From positions 1 to 15,833 of the forward strand of contig JAHJSI010000028.1 in NCBI GenBank assembly GCA_018830465.1: a stretch of 15,833 bases of DNA, in the 5' to 3' direction. Shown here piece by piece: positions 6,140 to 12,924 of this stretch. This DNA is from Patescibacteria group bacterium. GTDB taxonomy: Bacteria; Patescibacteriota; Patescibacteriia; UBA2169. The translations under genes were made by a program, and so were the position numbers. Below the pieces are notes generated by a model. It had not been told where the DNA came from. It saw only the letters and a list, made by a program, of their open reading frames with translations, and ran no database searches. Each line of letters opens with the position of its first letter. The first letter of the stretch is position 1.

Positions 6140-7364
6140 AATGAAGGGCTACGACTGGATCTAATTCTGATGCCTTGCGAGCAGGATACCAGCCAAAAAT
6201 TATTCCAACGCTTGTTGAAACAATAACACCCATCAAAATAGAGCCGATTGTGACGACATAATCCCAGTTATATCCAAGATATTTCGCAATAAACGCGATA
6301 ATAGCTGAAAATGACGCGCCGATTATAATGCCGATAATTCCACCGACTAAAGTTAAGACAATAGATTCAATTAAAAACTGGGATTGCACGTTATTCGAAG
6401 TCGCGCCAATTGCTTTGCGCAATCCAATCTCGCGGGTGCGCTCGCGTACTGAAATAAGCATAATATTCATAATTCCAATACCGCCGACTAAAAGTGAGAT
6501 CGCGGCAATCGCGGATAAAAAGAATTTCAGCGCGTCTGTTACATCGCCCAGGGCTTCAAGTGCCTGTGCTGTCGCGCGAACCGTAAAGTCATTTGGCTGA
6601 GAGCCCGAAATTCCGTGATTGTCGCGCAAAATATTTTCAATTTGAGCAACAGCGAATTCAATGTCATTTTCTGAATATGTTTTCGCGCTAATCATGCTTA
6701 CATGATTAATACCAAGCAAAAGTTTTTGAGCTGATGCAAGGGGAATGAACACAAGCGTATCTTGGTTTTGGAATGCTTCAACACCGCGCTTTTTCATAAC
6801 ACCAATAACACGAAAACTTTCACGTTTTATTTTAACGCGTTCACCAATAGGATTTTCTTCGTCAAACAAATCCTTCCACACCTGCCAGCCAAGTACTACA
6901 ACTCTTTCAATGCTTTTGTGAGCGTCTTCATCAAAAAATTCGCCAATCTCTGTATCAGCGTCTTCCACGCGAGTGTAGTCAGAAGTTGTGCCAACATATG
7001 TCGCGTCTGTTTTTTTATTTGACCACTGGATTGTTTCAATTCCCCGGACATAGCTTGTGACTGCCTGAATTTCGTCAATTTTCGCGATTGCTTCCGCGTC
7101 GCTATGCTTTAAGGTTGTTGTGACGATTCCGAACATAGAAGCAGGAGGCCCTTCTTCGTCTGAGTATCCAGGCATTATTCCAATTAAGTTTGAGCCAGCT
7201 GAAGTAATTTGGTTAAAGATCAAAGATTGCGCGCCAGCGCCGACTGACATAACAACAATCACAGACGCAACGCCGATTATAATTCCAAGGGACGTCAAAA
7301 ACGTGCGTTTGCGATTTGTCTTCAAAACAATAAATGACTCTTTTATCAGGTCTAAAAAATTCAT
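6132..7364 (-). CDS. ABC transporter permease, MacB/FtsX type (first gene of the minus-strand pair)
   Basis: This 410-residue permease has the same plan as its neighbour: N-terminal helix (SLGIIIGVASVIVVMSVGAG at about 27-46), an extracytoplasmic core domain, then three C-terminal helices (about 285-308, 333-358, 373-396). The coupling motif RERTREIGLRKAIGAT is present and the C terminus reads YPARKASELDPVVALHYE. It lacks a fused ATPase, unlike proteobacterial MacB, so it must use the separate ATPase encoded at 4165-4878 on the opposite strand. The start at 7364 lies eight bases after a TAGAAT box on the minus strand (7373-7378), so the message may be almost leaderless. The promoter region is shared with the divergent lipid gene at 7437 and contains an inverted repeat. 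Confidence 0.93.
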   Translation of the reverse strand: MNFLDLIKESFIVLKTNRKRTFLTSLGIIIGVASVIVVMSVGAGAQSLIFNQITSAGSNLIGIMPGYSDEEGPPASMFGIVTTTLKHSDAEAIAKIDEIQAVTSYVRGIETIQWSNKKTDATYVGTTSDYTRVEDADTEIGEFFDEDAHKSIERVVVLGWQVWKDLFDEENPIGERVKIKRESFRVIGVMKKRGVEAFQNQDTLVFIPLASAQKLLLGINHVSMISAKTYSENDIEFAVAQIENILRDNHGISGSQPNDFTVRATAQALEALGDVTDALKFFLSAIAAISLLVGGIGIMNIMLISVRERTREIGLRKAIGATSNNVQSQFLIESIVLTLVGGIIGIIIGASFSAIIAFIAKYLGYNWDYVVTIGSILMGVIVSTSVGIIFGWYPARKASELDPVVALHYE

Positions 7365-7374
7365 ATAATCTTAT

Positions 7375-7403
7375 TCTACCATTTTTTTATTTTATATGGT
7401 AGA
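7375..7403. promoter_or_regulatory. Operator-like inverted repeat between divergent promoters
   Basis: TCTACCAT (7375-7382) and ATGGTAGA (7396-7403) are exact reverse complements with a 13-base A/T spacer. The left arm overlaps the minus-strand -10 box TAGAAT (7373-7378) of the permease pair. The right arm overlaps the plus-strand -35 box TAGACA (7400-7405). A dimeric repressor here could control both directions. It could instead be a coincidence of an AT-rich stretch, but exact 8-bp arms placed on both promoter elements make that less likely. Confidence 0.5.
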
Positions 7404-7428
7404 CATATATGGTTTTGTTTAGTACAAT
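7400..7428 (+). promoter_or_regulatory. Sigma70-type promoter for the GDPD-gpsA operon
   Basis: TAGACA (7400-7405) and TACAAT (7423-7428) are 17 bases apart. The -10 box ends eight bases before the ATG at 7437, so the predicted transcript starts at or within a couple of bases of the start codon (leaderless). Confidence 0.65.
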
Positions 7429-7436
7429 ATTATATT

Positions 7437-8111
7437 ATGATAATCGCGCACAGAGGATACGCCAAAAATCATCCAGAAAATACAATTGCGGCTTTTGACG
7501 CGGCTTTTATGGCTGGGGTTGACGCGATTGAAACAGATGTCCGTGAAGTTCCTGATGGATCTGTTGTCGTGTCGCATGATCCTGTGCAAAATGCGAATGG
7601 CTTGCTTTCATTAGGCCAGCTTTTTGATTATATTAAATCAAAACAAACGTCTTTCTTTTTGGAGCTCAAAACCGCGTCTCCTGTCTTGCTTGAGAGTGTA
7701 ATTGAGCGCATCAGCCAAAATAATCTTTGGGAGCGCGTTTATCTGATTGGCTTTGCAAGCAGAATAAAAACAGCGCTCAAAGCGCAAGACAAGCATTTAA
7801 AACTGCGCGTATGCCAGATTATAATGATTCCGCAGCTTTCTTTTTTAAAGCCGCCAAAGAAAAGTTATGCGGTTTTTTTCGGATGGCTTGACGGGATCAA
7901 ATACAGCAAGCAGCTTTTTAAGATATTAACGCCAAAGATTTTATTGCACAGATTAAAGAGATATTACGAAAAACAGGGGTTTAAAGTTATGGCTGGAGTT
8001 ATAAACGATGAAAAGGGCTTTAAGCTCTTTCATGATGCGGGAATTTATGATATATTTACAGATGAAGTAGAAACAGCAAAATTATGCCGCAAGCAACAGC
8101 AACAATATTAG
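7437..8111 (+). CDS. Glycerophosphodiester phosphodiesterase (GDPD family)
   Basis: This 224-residue TIM-barrel enzyme should hydrolyse glycerophosphodiesters (deacylated phospholipid head groups) to glycerol-3-phosphate plus an alcohol. The GDPD start is clear: IIAHRGYAKNHPENT (catalytic His of HRG, metal-site Glu of PENT) at residues 2-16, then the ETD metal ligands at about 37-39 and the second catalytic histidine in VVSHDP. FFLELK provides the next metal glutamate. The C-terminal part carries GVINDEKGFKLFHDAGIYDIFTDE, equivalent to the family's G-D-I-TD ending. No signal peptide is seen, so it should act in the cytoplasm. The middle (about residues 125-170) is weakly conserved and a bit unusual in lacking a clear central strand motif. 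It overlaps gpsA by 28 bp, so the two are co-translated. Confidence 0.88.
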   Translation: MIIAHRGYAKNHPENTIAAFDAAFMAGVDAIETDVREVPDGSVVVSHDPVQNANGLLSLGQLFDYIKSKQTSFFLELKTASPVLLESVIERISQNNLWERVYLIGFASRIKTALKAQDKHLKLRVCQIIMIPQLSFLKPPKKSYAVFFGWLDGIKYSKQLFKILTPKILLHRLKRYYEKQGFKVMAGVINDEKGFKLFHDAGIYDIFTDEVETAKLCRKQQQQY

Positions 8112-9079
8112 GAGCAGGAGCTATTGGAATGGCAATGGCTACTGTTCTTACTGAAAATAAATATAAAGTAATATTTTGGGATATTGATGAAGAAGTTATT
8201 GATGGAATAAACCTTTTTCATAAAAATCCCAGATCATTTACTGAAGTTAAGTTAGATAAATCAGTTCGCGCGTATAAAAATATTTTTAAAGCCGTGGCAA
8301 ATTCTGATATGGTTGTATTTGCGGTTTCAAGCAAAGCTATGCGCGAAGTAGCAAGCAGCGTCGCAGATCATCTGTCGCGCAATTGCGTTATTGTGTCTTT
8401 AGCTAAGGGATTGGAAGATGGGGCATTCAAAATAATGCCAAAAGTTATTCGCGAAGAATTAGGCGGGAATTTCCAAAATCAGATTGCCGCGCTTTCCGGG
8501 CCTATGCTTGCTGGTGATTTAATTACAAAGAAGCCAACAGCAGCAATGCTGGCTTCGGAAAAATCAAATACATATAGCAAGCGCGCGCAAGAAGCATTTG
8601 AAAATGACTGGTTTAAGGTTTCTCAAACTAGGGATGTTATAGGCGTCTCTCTTTCTGGAGTAGTAAAAAATGCTTTAGCTGTTGGTAATGGGATAATGTC
8701 TGGTCTTAATTTTTCAAAAAATACAAGCTCATGGGTTTTAACTGAAGGATTCAGGGAAATGGCGCGTTTGATATGGAAATTAGGAGGAACAGAGGAGACA
8801 GTCTATGGCGTTGCTGGCTTAGGCGATATGCTTGCGACCTGCTCTTCTGAAGATAGTAGAAATAATAAATTCGGGGAATTAATTGGAAAAGGAAAAACAA
8901 TCACGCGCGCTTTGCAGACAGTTGGGCAGACAGTTGAGGGCATGGATGCGATTGACTCTTTGCATAAAGTTGCTTTAAGAGAAAAATTAAATCTTCCTAT
9001 TTTGAGCTCTTTATTTGAGATTGTTTCTCAGAATAAAAAAGCAAGCAAGGTTTTTGATGAGTTGGTAAGGAATTTGTAA
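8084..9079 (+). CDS. gpsA: Glycerol-3-phosphate dehydrogenase [NAD(P)+]
   Basis: The 331-residue enzyme interconverts dihydroxyacetone phosphate and sn-glycerol-3-phosphate with NAD(P)H. The N-terminal Rossmann fold opens with ILGAGAIGMAMA (GxGxxG, residues 8-19). MVVFAVSSKAMREV and VSLAKGLE follow as expected. The substrate-site segment reads ALSGPMLAGDL where the family usually has SGPSFAxEV, a modest variation. The catalytic lysine is in VVKNALAVG, and the C-terminal signature GVAGLGDMLATCSSEDSRNNKFG is nearly canonical. The start at 8084 lies inside the upstream gene in a different frame. With GDPD in front, the operon can feed scavenged glycerol-3-phosphate into or out of central carbon metabolism. 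Confidence 0.93.
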   Translation: MPQATATILGAGAIGMAMATVLTENKYKVIFWDIDEEVIDGINLFHKNPRSFTEVKLDKSVRAYKNIFKAVANSDMVVFAVSSKAMREVASSVADHLSRNCVIVSLAKGLEDGAFKIMPKVIREELGGNFQNQIAALSGPMLAGDLITKKPTAAMLASEKSNTYSKRAQEAFENDWFKVSQTRDVIGVSLSGVVKNALAVGNGIMSGLNFSKNTSSWVLTEGFREMARLIWKLGGTEETVYGVAGLGDMLATCSSEDSRNNKFGELIGKGKTITRALQTVGQTVEGMDAIDSLHKVALREKLNLPILSSLFEIVSQNKKASKVFDELVRNL

Positions 9080-9091
9080 TAGTGGTATAAT
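9062..9091 (+). promoter_or_regulatory. Extended -10 promoter for the small membrane protein
   Basis: TGGTATAAT at 9083-9091 is an extended -10 box, with TTGGTA at 9062-9067 as a possible -35 (18-base spacing). The box ends eight bases before the ATG at 9100, so the message would start almost at the start codon. It overlaps the end of gpsA. Confidence 0.55.
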
Positions 9092-9099
9092 TTAGGCAT

Positions 9100-9339
9100 A
9101 TGGAGAAAATACATTTTATAAAAGAAGCAAAGCGCTCCACGCATAGCATAGTGTGGCAGTTTTTACTGCAAGGCGTGCTTTTAATCGCTTTAGGCGTGCT
9201 TGTGGTAATGTATCCAGAACTTCTGATTCTGTTTTTCGCGTTCACGTTTATCATGATAGGCGTTGGCTCGCTTTGGGCGGCATATAAGATCCGCAGATTT
9301 ACAAAGAAATTTGATGTGTTTTTTGATTTATTTGGATAA
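9100..9339 (+). CDS. Small two-helix membrane protein
   Basis: This 79-residue protein has a basic N terminus (MEKIHFIKEAKRS) and two membrane helices, WQFLLQGVLLIALGVLVVMY at about residues 19-38 and LLILFFAFTFIMIGVGSLWAAY at about 41-62. It ends with a basic/amphipathic tail (RRFTKKFDVFFDLFG). The hairpin topology and GVLVVMYPELL turn resemble one repeat of HdeD/DUF308-type membrane proteins, but it is far shorter than those and I cannot assign a function. It has its own promoter and ends six bases before an A tract leading into a terminator, so it is probably expressed alone as well as by read-through from gpsA. Confidence 0.7.
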   Translation: MEKIHFIKEAKRSTHSIVWQFLLQGVLLIALGVLVVMYPELLILFFAFTFIMIGVGSLWAAYKIRRFTKKFDVFFDLFG

Positions 9340-9348
9340 TTTTATTAT

Positions 9349-9388
9349 AAAAAAAGAAACCCCAATATCAATTGATGTTGGGGTTTTT
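9349..9388. terminator. Bidirectional intrinsic terminator
   Basis: A 13-bp stem pairs AAACCCCAATATC (9357-9369) with GATGTTGGGGTTT (9374-9386) around an AATT loop. It ends in a T run on the plus strand. A seven-A run on the other side (9349-9355) becomes a T run on the minus strand. It ends both the small membrane-protein gene and the converging 166-aa gene. Confidence 0.9.
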
Positions 9389-9410
9389 GGTTTCATGGTT
9401 CCCATTGGAA

Positions 9411-9911
9411 TTAGCCGTGTTTTTTATGATATTCTAGCCATCTTTTCAGATTGTTTTCATCGTATATAGGAACAAAGCTATTTCGCACTTTTTGCAGTTG
9501 CTGTGCGAATGCAGGATCAAGTTTTTCCACTTCTTCGATATCCAACTTTGCTGCGATGATTTCTATAATATGTCCTTTCAGTTCATCCAAGGTGAGATTT
9601 AAGTCGCCCACTTGGGTTACAAATTCAACTTCCTCGCCAAGAGAATGACGGAGATAAAAGGTTGCGATTGGGTCTGTAATTTCCATTTCAAGATTTGGAA
9701 AATACAGATGGCACACGCCAATAGGCAAAGACCCTATACGCGCAACATCTGGCGTGTATTTCAAGAGAAAAGTTACTGAAGGGAATTTTTCTCTTAAACT
9801 ATCTAGGATTTCATCAACCCAGAATAGTACGGGCAAATCCTTTTCTATCTGATCCCTCTTGCCTTTAACAACAACAACTGGGATTCTTTTTTGGGTCTGC
9901 GCGGTTGTCAT
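9411..9911 (-). CDS. Hypothetical protein, 166 aa
   Basis: I do not recognise this protein. It is soluble-looking, with no signal peptide or membrane segment. A short N-terminal strand (RIPVVVVKGKR) is followed by an acidic segment with FWVDEILDSLREKFPSVTFLLKYTPDVARIGSLPIGV, then HLYFPNLEMEITDP and a mostly helical C-terminal half (LTLDELKGHIIEIIAAKLDIEEVEKLDP). It ends in a tryptophan- and lysine-rich tail (LKRWLEYHKKHG). Evidence that it is a real gene: a strong promoter on the minus strand (9967-9995), a purine-rich GAGAAAG stretch just before the ATG, and a terminator immediately downstream. It is monocistronic and divergent from the cyclophilin gene. The weak plus-strand frames across it are shadows. 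Confidence 0.78.
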   Translation of the reverse strand: MTTAQTQKRIPVVVVKGKRDQIEKDLPVLFWVDEILDSLREKFPSVTFLLKYTPDVARIGSLPIGVCHLYFPNLEMEITDPIATFYLRHSLGEEVEFVTQVGDLNLTLDELKGHIIEIIAAKLDIEEVEKLDPAFAQQLQKVRNSFVPIYDENNLKRWLEYHKKHG

Positions 9912-9966
9912 TTTACTTTCTCTTGTTTAAGGTGTCTGGATTGTTAGAGAACTATATATCACGGAT

Positions 9967-9995
9967 AATATACGCATTTTTTGATAATTTGTCAA
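9967..9995 (-). promoter_or_regulatory. Strong sigma70-type promoter for the 166-aa gene
   Basis: Read on the minus strand, TTGACA (9990-9995) and TATATT (9967-9972) are separated by exactly 17 bases. The expected start is near 9960, giving a leader of about 50 bases. The -35 box is a perfect consensus match. Confidence 0.8.
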
Positions 9996-10000
9996 AAAAT
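9976..10000. promoter_or_regulatory. Operator-like palindrome in the divergent promoter region
   Basis: ATTTTTTGA (9976-9984) and TCAAAAAAT (9992-10000) are exact reverse complements with a 7-base spacer. The repeat covers the -35 box and part of the spacer of the minus promoter and ends four bases before the -35 of the plus promoter. Outer repeats CGCATTT/AAATGCG (9973-9979, 10015-10021) and ATATCACG/CGTGATAT (9956-9963, 10022-10029) also flank the region, though they have slightly different centres. Confidence 0.45.
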
Positions 10001-10003
10001 TCG

Positions 10004-10032
10004 TTGACCAAGTGAAATGCGCGTGATATTAT
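10004..10032 (+). promoter_or_regulatory. Strong sigma70-type promoter for the cyclophilin gene
   Basis: TTGACC (10004-10009) and TATTAT (10027-10032) are 17 bases apart, and TGA precedes the -10 as an extended element. The predicted start near 10039 leaves a leader of about 39 bases, without a clear Shine-Dalgarno site before the ATG at 10078. Confidence 0.8.
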
Positions 10033-10077
10033 TAAATTATAATTTATTTTTAACTAACTACTTTTTCCTATATTCCT

Positions 10078-10713
10078 ATGATAAAATATATTTGGATAAC
10101 AATAATCATAATTGCTTTAATGCTTATTCTTGCATGGAAGCAATCTCCTAATGAGCTGGATTTAGAGCGTCCAACCCAAAGCCAAGATGCGCCTGAGGCA
10201 GATCAGGAGCTAGTCGTAGATGATGCGCTGAAAGAGAATCCAATTCTACGTTTTAAAACTTCAATGGGTGATATTAAGATGGAATTGTTTTTAGATAAGA
10301 TGCCTATCACAGCAGGCAATTTCTTAAAACTCGCGGAATCAAATTTTTATGATGGAGTCACATTCCACAGAGTAATTCCAGGATTTATGATTCAAGGAGG
10401 AGATCCTCTTTCAAAAGATGATAATCCAGACAACGACGGAACAGGAGGTCCTGGGTATTTTATAGAAGATGAATTTCATTTTGATTTCACTAATGAGCCA
10501 GGAACAATATCAATGGCAAACGCAGGGCCAAACACAGGCGGCTCGCAATTTTTCATTAATGTCGCGAATAATAATTCTCTAGATTCAAAGCATCCTGTGT
10601 TTGGAAGAGTTTTAGAGGGCATGGATATTGTGGAAAAAATCGTCAATGTTGAACGTGATGCGCGCGATAGGCCAATAGAGAATGTGATAATTGAAGAAGT
10701 TCTTGTTGAATAA
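10078..10713 (+). CDS. Membrane-anchored cyclophilin-type peptidyl-prolyl cis-trans isomerase
   Basis: The 211-residue protein has an N-terminal membrane helix (YIWITIIIIALMLILAW, residues 4-20), an acidic linker and a complete cyclophilin domain from about residue 57. It should catalyse prolyl isomerisation in proteins folding outside the membrane. Active-site blocks are all present: FHRVIPGFMIQGGDP with the catalytic Arg, SMANAGPNTGGSQFFIN and HPVFGRV. The tryptophan that binds cyclosporin in eukaryotic cyclophilins is a histidine here, as is usual in bacteria. Lysine follows the helix, which would fit an uncleaved anchor with the domain outside, though there is no lipobox. It has a strong own promoter and lies 27 bases before the next gene, which also has its own promoter. 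Confidence 0.93.
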   Translation: MIKYIWITIIIIALMLILAWKQSPNELDLERPTQSQDAPEADQELVVDDALKENPILRFKTSMGDIKMELFLDKMPITAGNFLKLAESNFYDGVTFHRVIPGFMIQGGDPLSKDDNPDNDGTGGPGYFIEDEFHFDFTNEPGTISMANAGPNTGGSQFFINVANNNSLDSKHPVFGRVLEGMDIVEKIVNVERDARDRPIENVIIEEVLVE

Positions 10714-10731
10714 CTCTTTTTATAGTATAAT
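10703..10731 (+). promoter_or_regulatory. Promoter for the surface protein-pfkB-membrane protein-recJ operon
   Basis: TATAAT at 10726-10731 ends nine bases before the ATG at 10741, so the transcript would be leaderless or nearly so. TTGTTG at 10703-10708 is a poor but correctly spaced (17 bases) -35 candidate inside the end of the cyclophilin gene. Confidence 0.55.
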
Positions 10732-10740
10732 AATTGCATT

Positions 10741-11946
10741 ATGGTCAAAAAGATTTTTTTAGTTTTGACATTTGTTTTTTTACTGCCTATAACTGCTTTA
10801 GCAGGTGATTTGTCAATTGAAAGAGGAGATATATATTTCTCAATTTCAAAACCTTTAGCTGGAGAAGTAATACGAATTTATGCTACTGTAAATAATCCTT
10901 CTCAGCATGATGCTCGCGCTAGCGTGCGATTTTTTGTTGATGGAGCTCAGATAGGAGTTCAGCCAGTGACAGTGCTTGCGTACAAGAGCGCGGCTGTTTT
11001 TACTGATTGGGCGCCAATGGAGGGCTATTATGATATTAAAATAGATATCGTTGATATTGATCCTGCTGACGCGACATTGGGAAATAATTTAGTTTCAATT
11101 GATGATTTTCTTGTTGATTTGGATACTGATGGAGATGGGAAGTATAATCAAGAAGATTGGGATGATGATAATGATGGAGTAGATGATGGAGTAGAATTAA
11201 GCCAAGGCACAGATCCAACCAGGCCAGATACTGATTATGATGGCGCTGATGACGGCGTTGATCAGTTTCCATTGGATCCAAATGAAAAATACGATAATGA
11301 TGGCGATGGAATTGGAAATAACGCTGATCTTGATAATGACAATGACGGCGTATTAAATGAAGATGATCCTGCGCCATTTGATCCAAATATTACAGGAAGA
11401 GAGTCTGCACCAGAATCCCCCTCCGCTGAAGCTACGGGGGACGTGCCGCCTGAGCCAGTATATAAAACTCCAGAGCCAGAATCCCCCTCCGCTGAAGCTT
11501 CGGCGGACAAGAAAGCTACGGGGGATGTGCCATATGAGATTGAAGAAGTAACATATACATTCCCAGATGAATCAGAAGCAGATTATACGCTTGATATTAT
11601 GATTGCAAAGAGTAGGATTGGATGGAATGAATTTCAGTTTGATGTTTTAGGAGGCAGTGAGTCATTTATGTATTTATGGAATTTTGGAGATGGAGAACTC
11701 GCTCAAACAGTAGACCCTATCCATAAATTTTCTAATAGTGGAGAATATGAAATATCGTTATCAGTAAGCGATGGAAAGGGAGGGCTTGGTGAAGCAAATG
11801 AAAAAATAATGATTGGATTCTGGAATATTGGAAATCCATTCATATTAACATTAGTTAGTTTGCTTTCAATTTTTGGCATCGCGCTAATTGGCTATTTACT
11901 TTATCAAGGAGTAATACAAAAAATAATTTTAAGAATCAGGAAATAA
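10741..11946 (+). CDS. Surface protein with thrombospondin type 3 repeats, PKD domain and C-terminal membrane anchor
   Basis: The 401-residue protein begins with a signal peptide (residues 1-21, ending ALA before GD). Residues ~22-120 form a CARDB/Ig-like beta domain (YATVNNPSQHDARASVRFFVDG). Residues ~128-216 hold aspartate-rich calcium-binding thrombospondin type 3 repeats, with DTDGDGKYN, DDDNDGVDDG, DNDGDGIGN and DNDNDGVLNEDD motifs. A Pro/Ser/Ala linker (about 223-268) has two copies of an ESPSAEA unit from an inserted DNA repeat. Residues ~288-362 make a PKD domain (YLWNFGDG then GEYEISLSVSD). A membrane helix at about 368-391 and a short basic tail anchor it. It is probably an adhesive or structural surface protein; the ligand is unknown. 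It is the first gene of an apparent operon, one base from the kinase gene. Confidence 0.88.
   Translation: MVKKIFLVLTFVFLLPITALAGDLSIERGDIYFSISKPLAGEVIRIYATVNNPSQHDARASVRFFVDGAQIGVQPVTVLAYKSAAVFTDWAPMEGYYDIKIDIVDIDPADATLGNNLVSIDDFLVDLDTDGDGKYNQEDWDDDNDGVDDGVELSQGTDPTRPDTDYDGADDGVDQFPLDPNEKYDNDGDGIGNNADLDNDNDGVLNEDDPAPFDPNITGRESAPESPSAEATGDVPPEPVYKTPEPESPSAEASADKKATGDVPYEIEEVTYTFPDESEADYTLDIMIAKSRIGWNEFQFDVLGGSESFMYLWNFGDGELAQTVDPIHKFSNSGEYEISLSVSDGKGGLGEANEKIMIGFWNIGNPFILTLVSLLSIFGIALIGYLLYQGVIQKIILRIRK
11410..11447. repeat. Short copy of a palindromic repeat inserted in the surface-protein linker
   Basis: This 38-base unit can form a hairpin with CCCCC (11417-11421) and GGGGG (11436-11440). 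It matches the 56-base unit at 11476-11531 except for an 18-base in-frame deletion and one base change near the end. It is GC-rich compared with the flanking gene and encodes ESPSAEATGDVP. Confidence 0.75.
11476..11531. repeat. Long copy of the palindromic repeat in the surface-protein linker
   Basis: The 56-base unit contains the near-palindrome CCGCTGAAGCTTCGGCGG (11489-11506) inside an outer CCCCC/GGGGG pair. The 18 bases missing from the other copy lie between two AAGC tetranucleotides, so that copy probably arose from this form by slippage between direct repeats. Similar GAAGCTTC-centred repeats are, from memory, dispersed in Patescibacteria-type genomes; a search would be needed. Confidence 0.75.
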
Positions 11947-11947
11947 T

Positions 11948-12907
11948 ATGTTAGATGTAATTACAATCGGATCTGTTCTTGAAGATACTTTTTTGTTTCT
12001 GGACCCAGCAGATGCTCCTGTTATTGATAATCCAAATCCAGATCCAAAGCGCGAGAAATTAATTACTTTAGAATTCGGCGCGAAGATTGATGTAAAAGAT
12101 TCGTTTGTTACGATCGGCGGAGGAGGAATGAATACTGCTGTTACATTCGCAAGATCAGGATTAAAATGCGCGTGTTTTGCGTCATTAGGCAGAGATGACG
12201 CTGGAAGCAGAATTGAGAAAGCTTTAAAAAAAGAAAAGATTGGCAGACAATTTATTGCAAAAGATTCTGATCAGGCAACTGGATTTTCTATTTTAATTGT
12301 GACGGGAAAAGACAAGAATGATAGAGTGATTTTAATTGAGCGCGGAGCAAGTAATGATCTGAATTTTTCATCAAAGATAAAATCTATCTCAAAAACAAAA
12401 TGGTATTATTTAACAGCTCTTAGCGGAGATTATTGGGATAAAGAATTATCTGATATTTTTTCAGTTGCGCGAAAAAAACAAATTAAGCTGGCTTGGAATC
12501 CCGGGTCTTCCCAGCTTAAAGCCGGCATTTCTGGTTTATCCAAATATATGAAAGATTGCGAGATTTTTATTGTTAATCGAGACGAGGCGATTGAGCTTGT
12601 TCAGGCAAAGAATGATATTGATTATCTTTTGCGCGGCTTGCTTGATAAGGGTCCGAATAGAGTTATAATCAGCCATGGAATTGAGGGCGTGTATTATGCC
12701 GACAAAAATCAGACCATGCATGTAAAGGCCAATAAAACAATCAAAGCAAAAGAGCCAACTGGAGCTGGGGATGCTTTAGGGTCGGGAATTGCGGCGGCTC
12801 TTATAAAAAATCCTGATGATATTAAGTCAGCGCTTGAGTATGGCATCCGCAATTCAGAATCAGTTGTTCAGGAAATTGGAGCGCAGACAGGTATTATTTA
12901 TGCCTAA
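11948..12907 (+). CDS. PfkB-family carbohydrate/nucleoside kinase
   Basis: The 319-residue ribokinase-fold enzyme should transfer phosphate from ATP to a sugar or nucleoside hydroxyl. The N-terminal strand DVITIGSVLEDT, the first PfkB signature region (IGGGGMNTAVTFARSG, about residues 55-70, then SLGRDDAG) and the second signature PTGAGDALGSGIAAAL (about 273-288, with the catalytic Asp of GAGD) are all present. The usual D before TGAGD is replaced by EP, and the Phe after GAGDA is Leu. An unusual N-terminal insert, DPADAPVIDNPNPDPKREK, lies at about residues 19-37, where family members often have the lid strands. The substrate cannot be read from the sequence. The start is supported by AGGAAATAAT just before the ATG; the gene follows the surface-protein stop by one base. 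Confidence 0.88.
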   Translation: MLDVITIGSVLEDTFLFLDPADAPVIDNPNPDPKREKLITLEFGAKIDVKDSFVTIGGGGMNTAVTFARSGLKCACFASLGRDDAGSRIEKALKKEKIGRQFIAKDSDQATGFSILIVTGKDKNDRVILIERGASNDLNFSSKIKSISKTKWYYLTALSGDYWDKELSDIFSVARKKQIKLAWNPGSSQLKAGISGLSKYMKDCEIFIVNRDEAIELVQAKNDIDYLLRGLLDKGPNRVIISHGIEGVYYADKNQTMHVKANKTIKAKEPTGAGDALGSGIAAALIKNPDDIKSALEYGIRNSESVVQEIGAQTGIIYA

Positions 12908-12924
12908 AAAATTAATAAAAATAT

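Noticed and set aside
11036..11386. 116-residue minus-strand frame rich in histidine and glutamine
   Set aside because: It is the antisense image of the aspartate-rich calcium-binding repeats, whose GAT codons read as ATC/CAT-type codons on the other strand.
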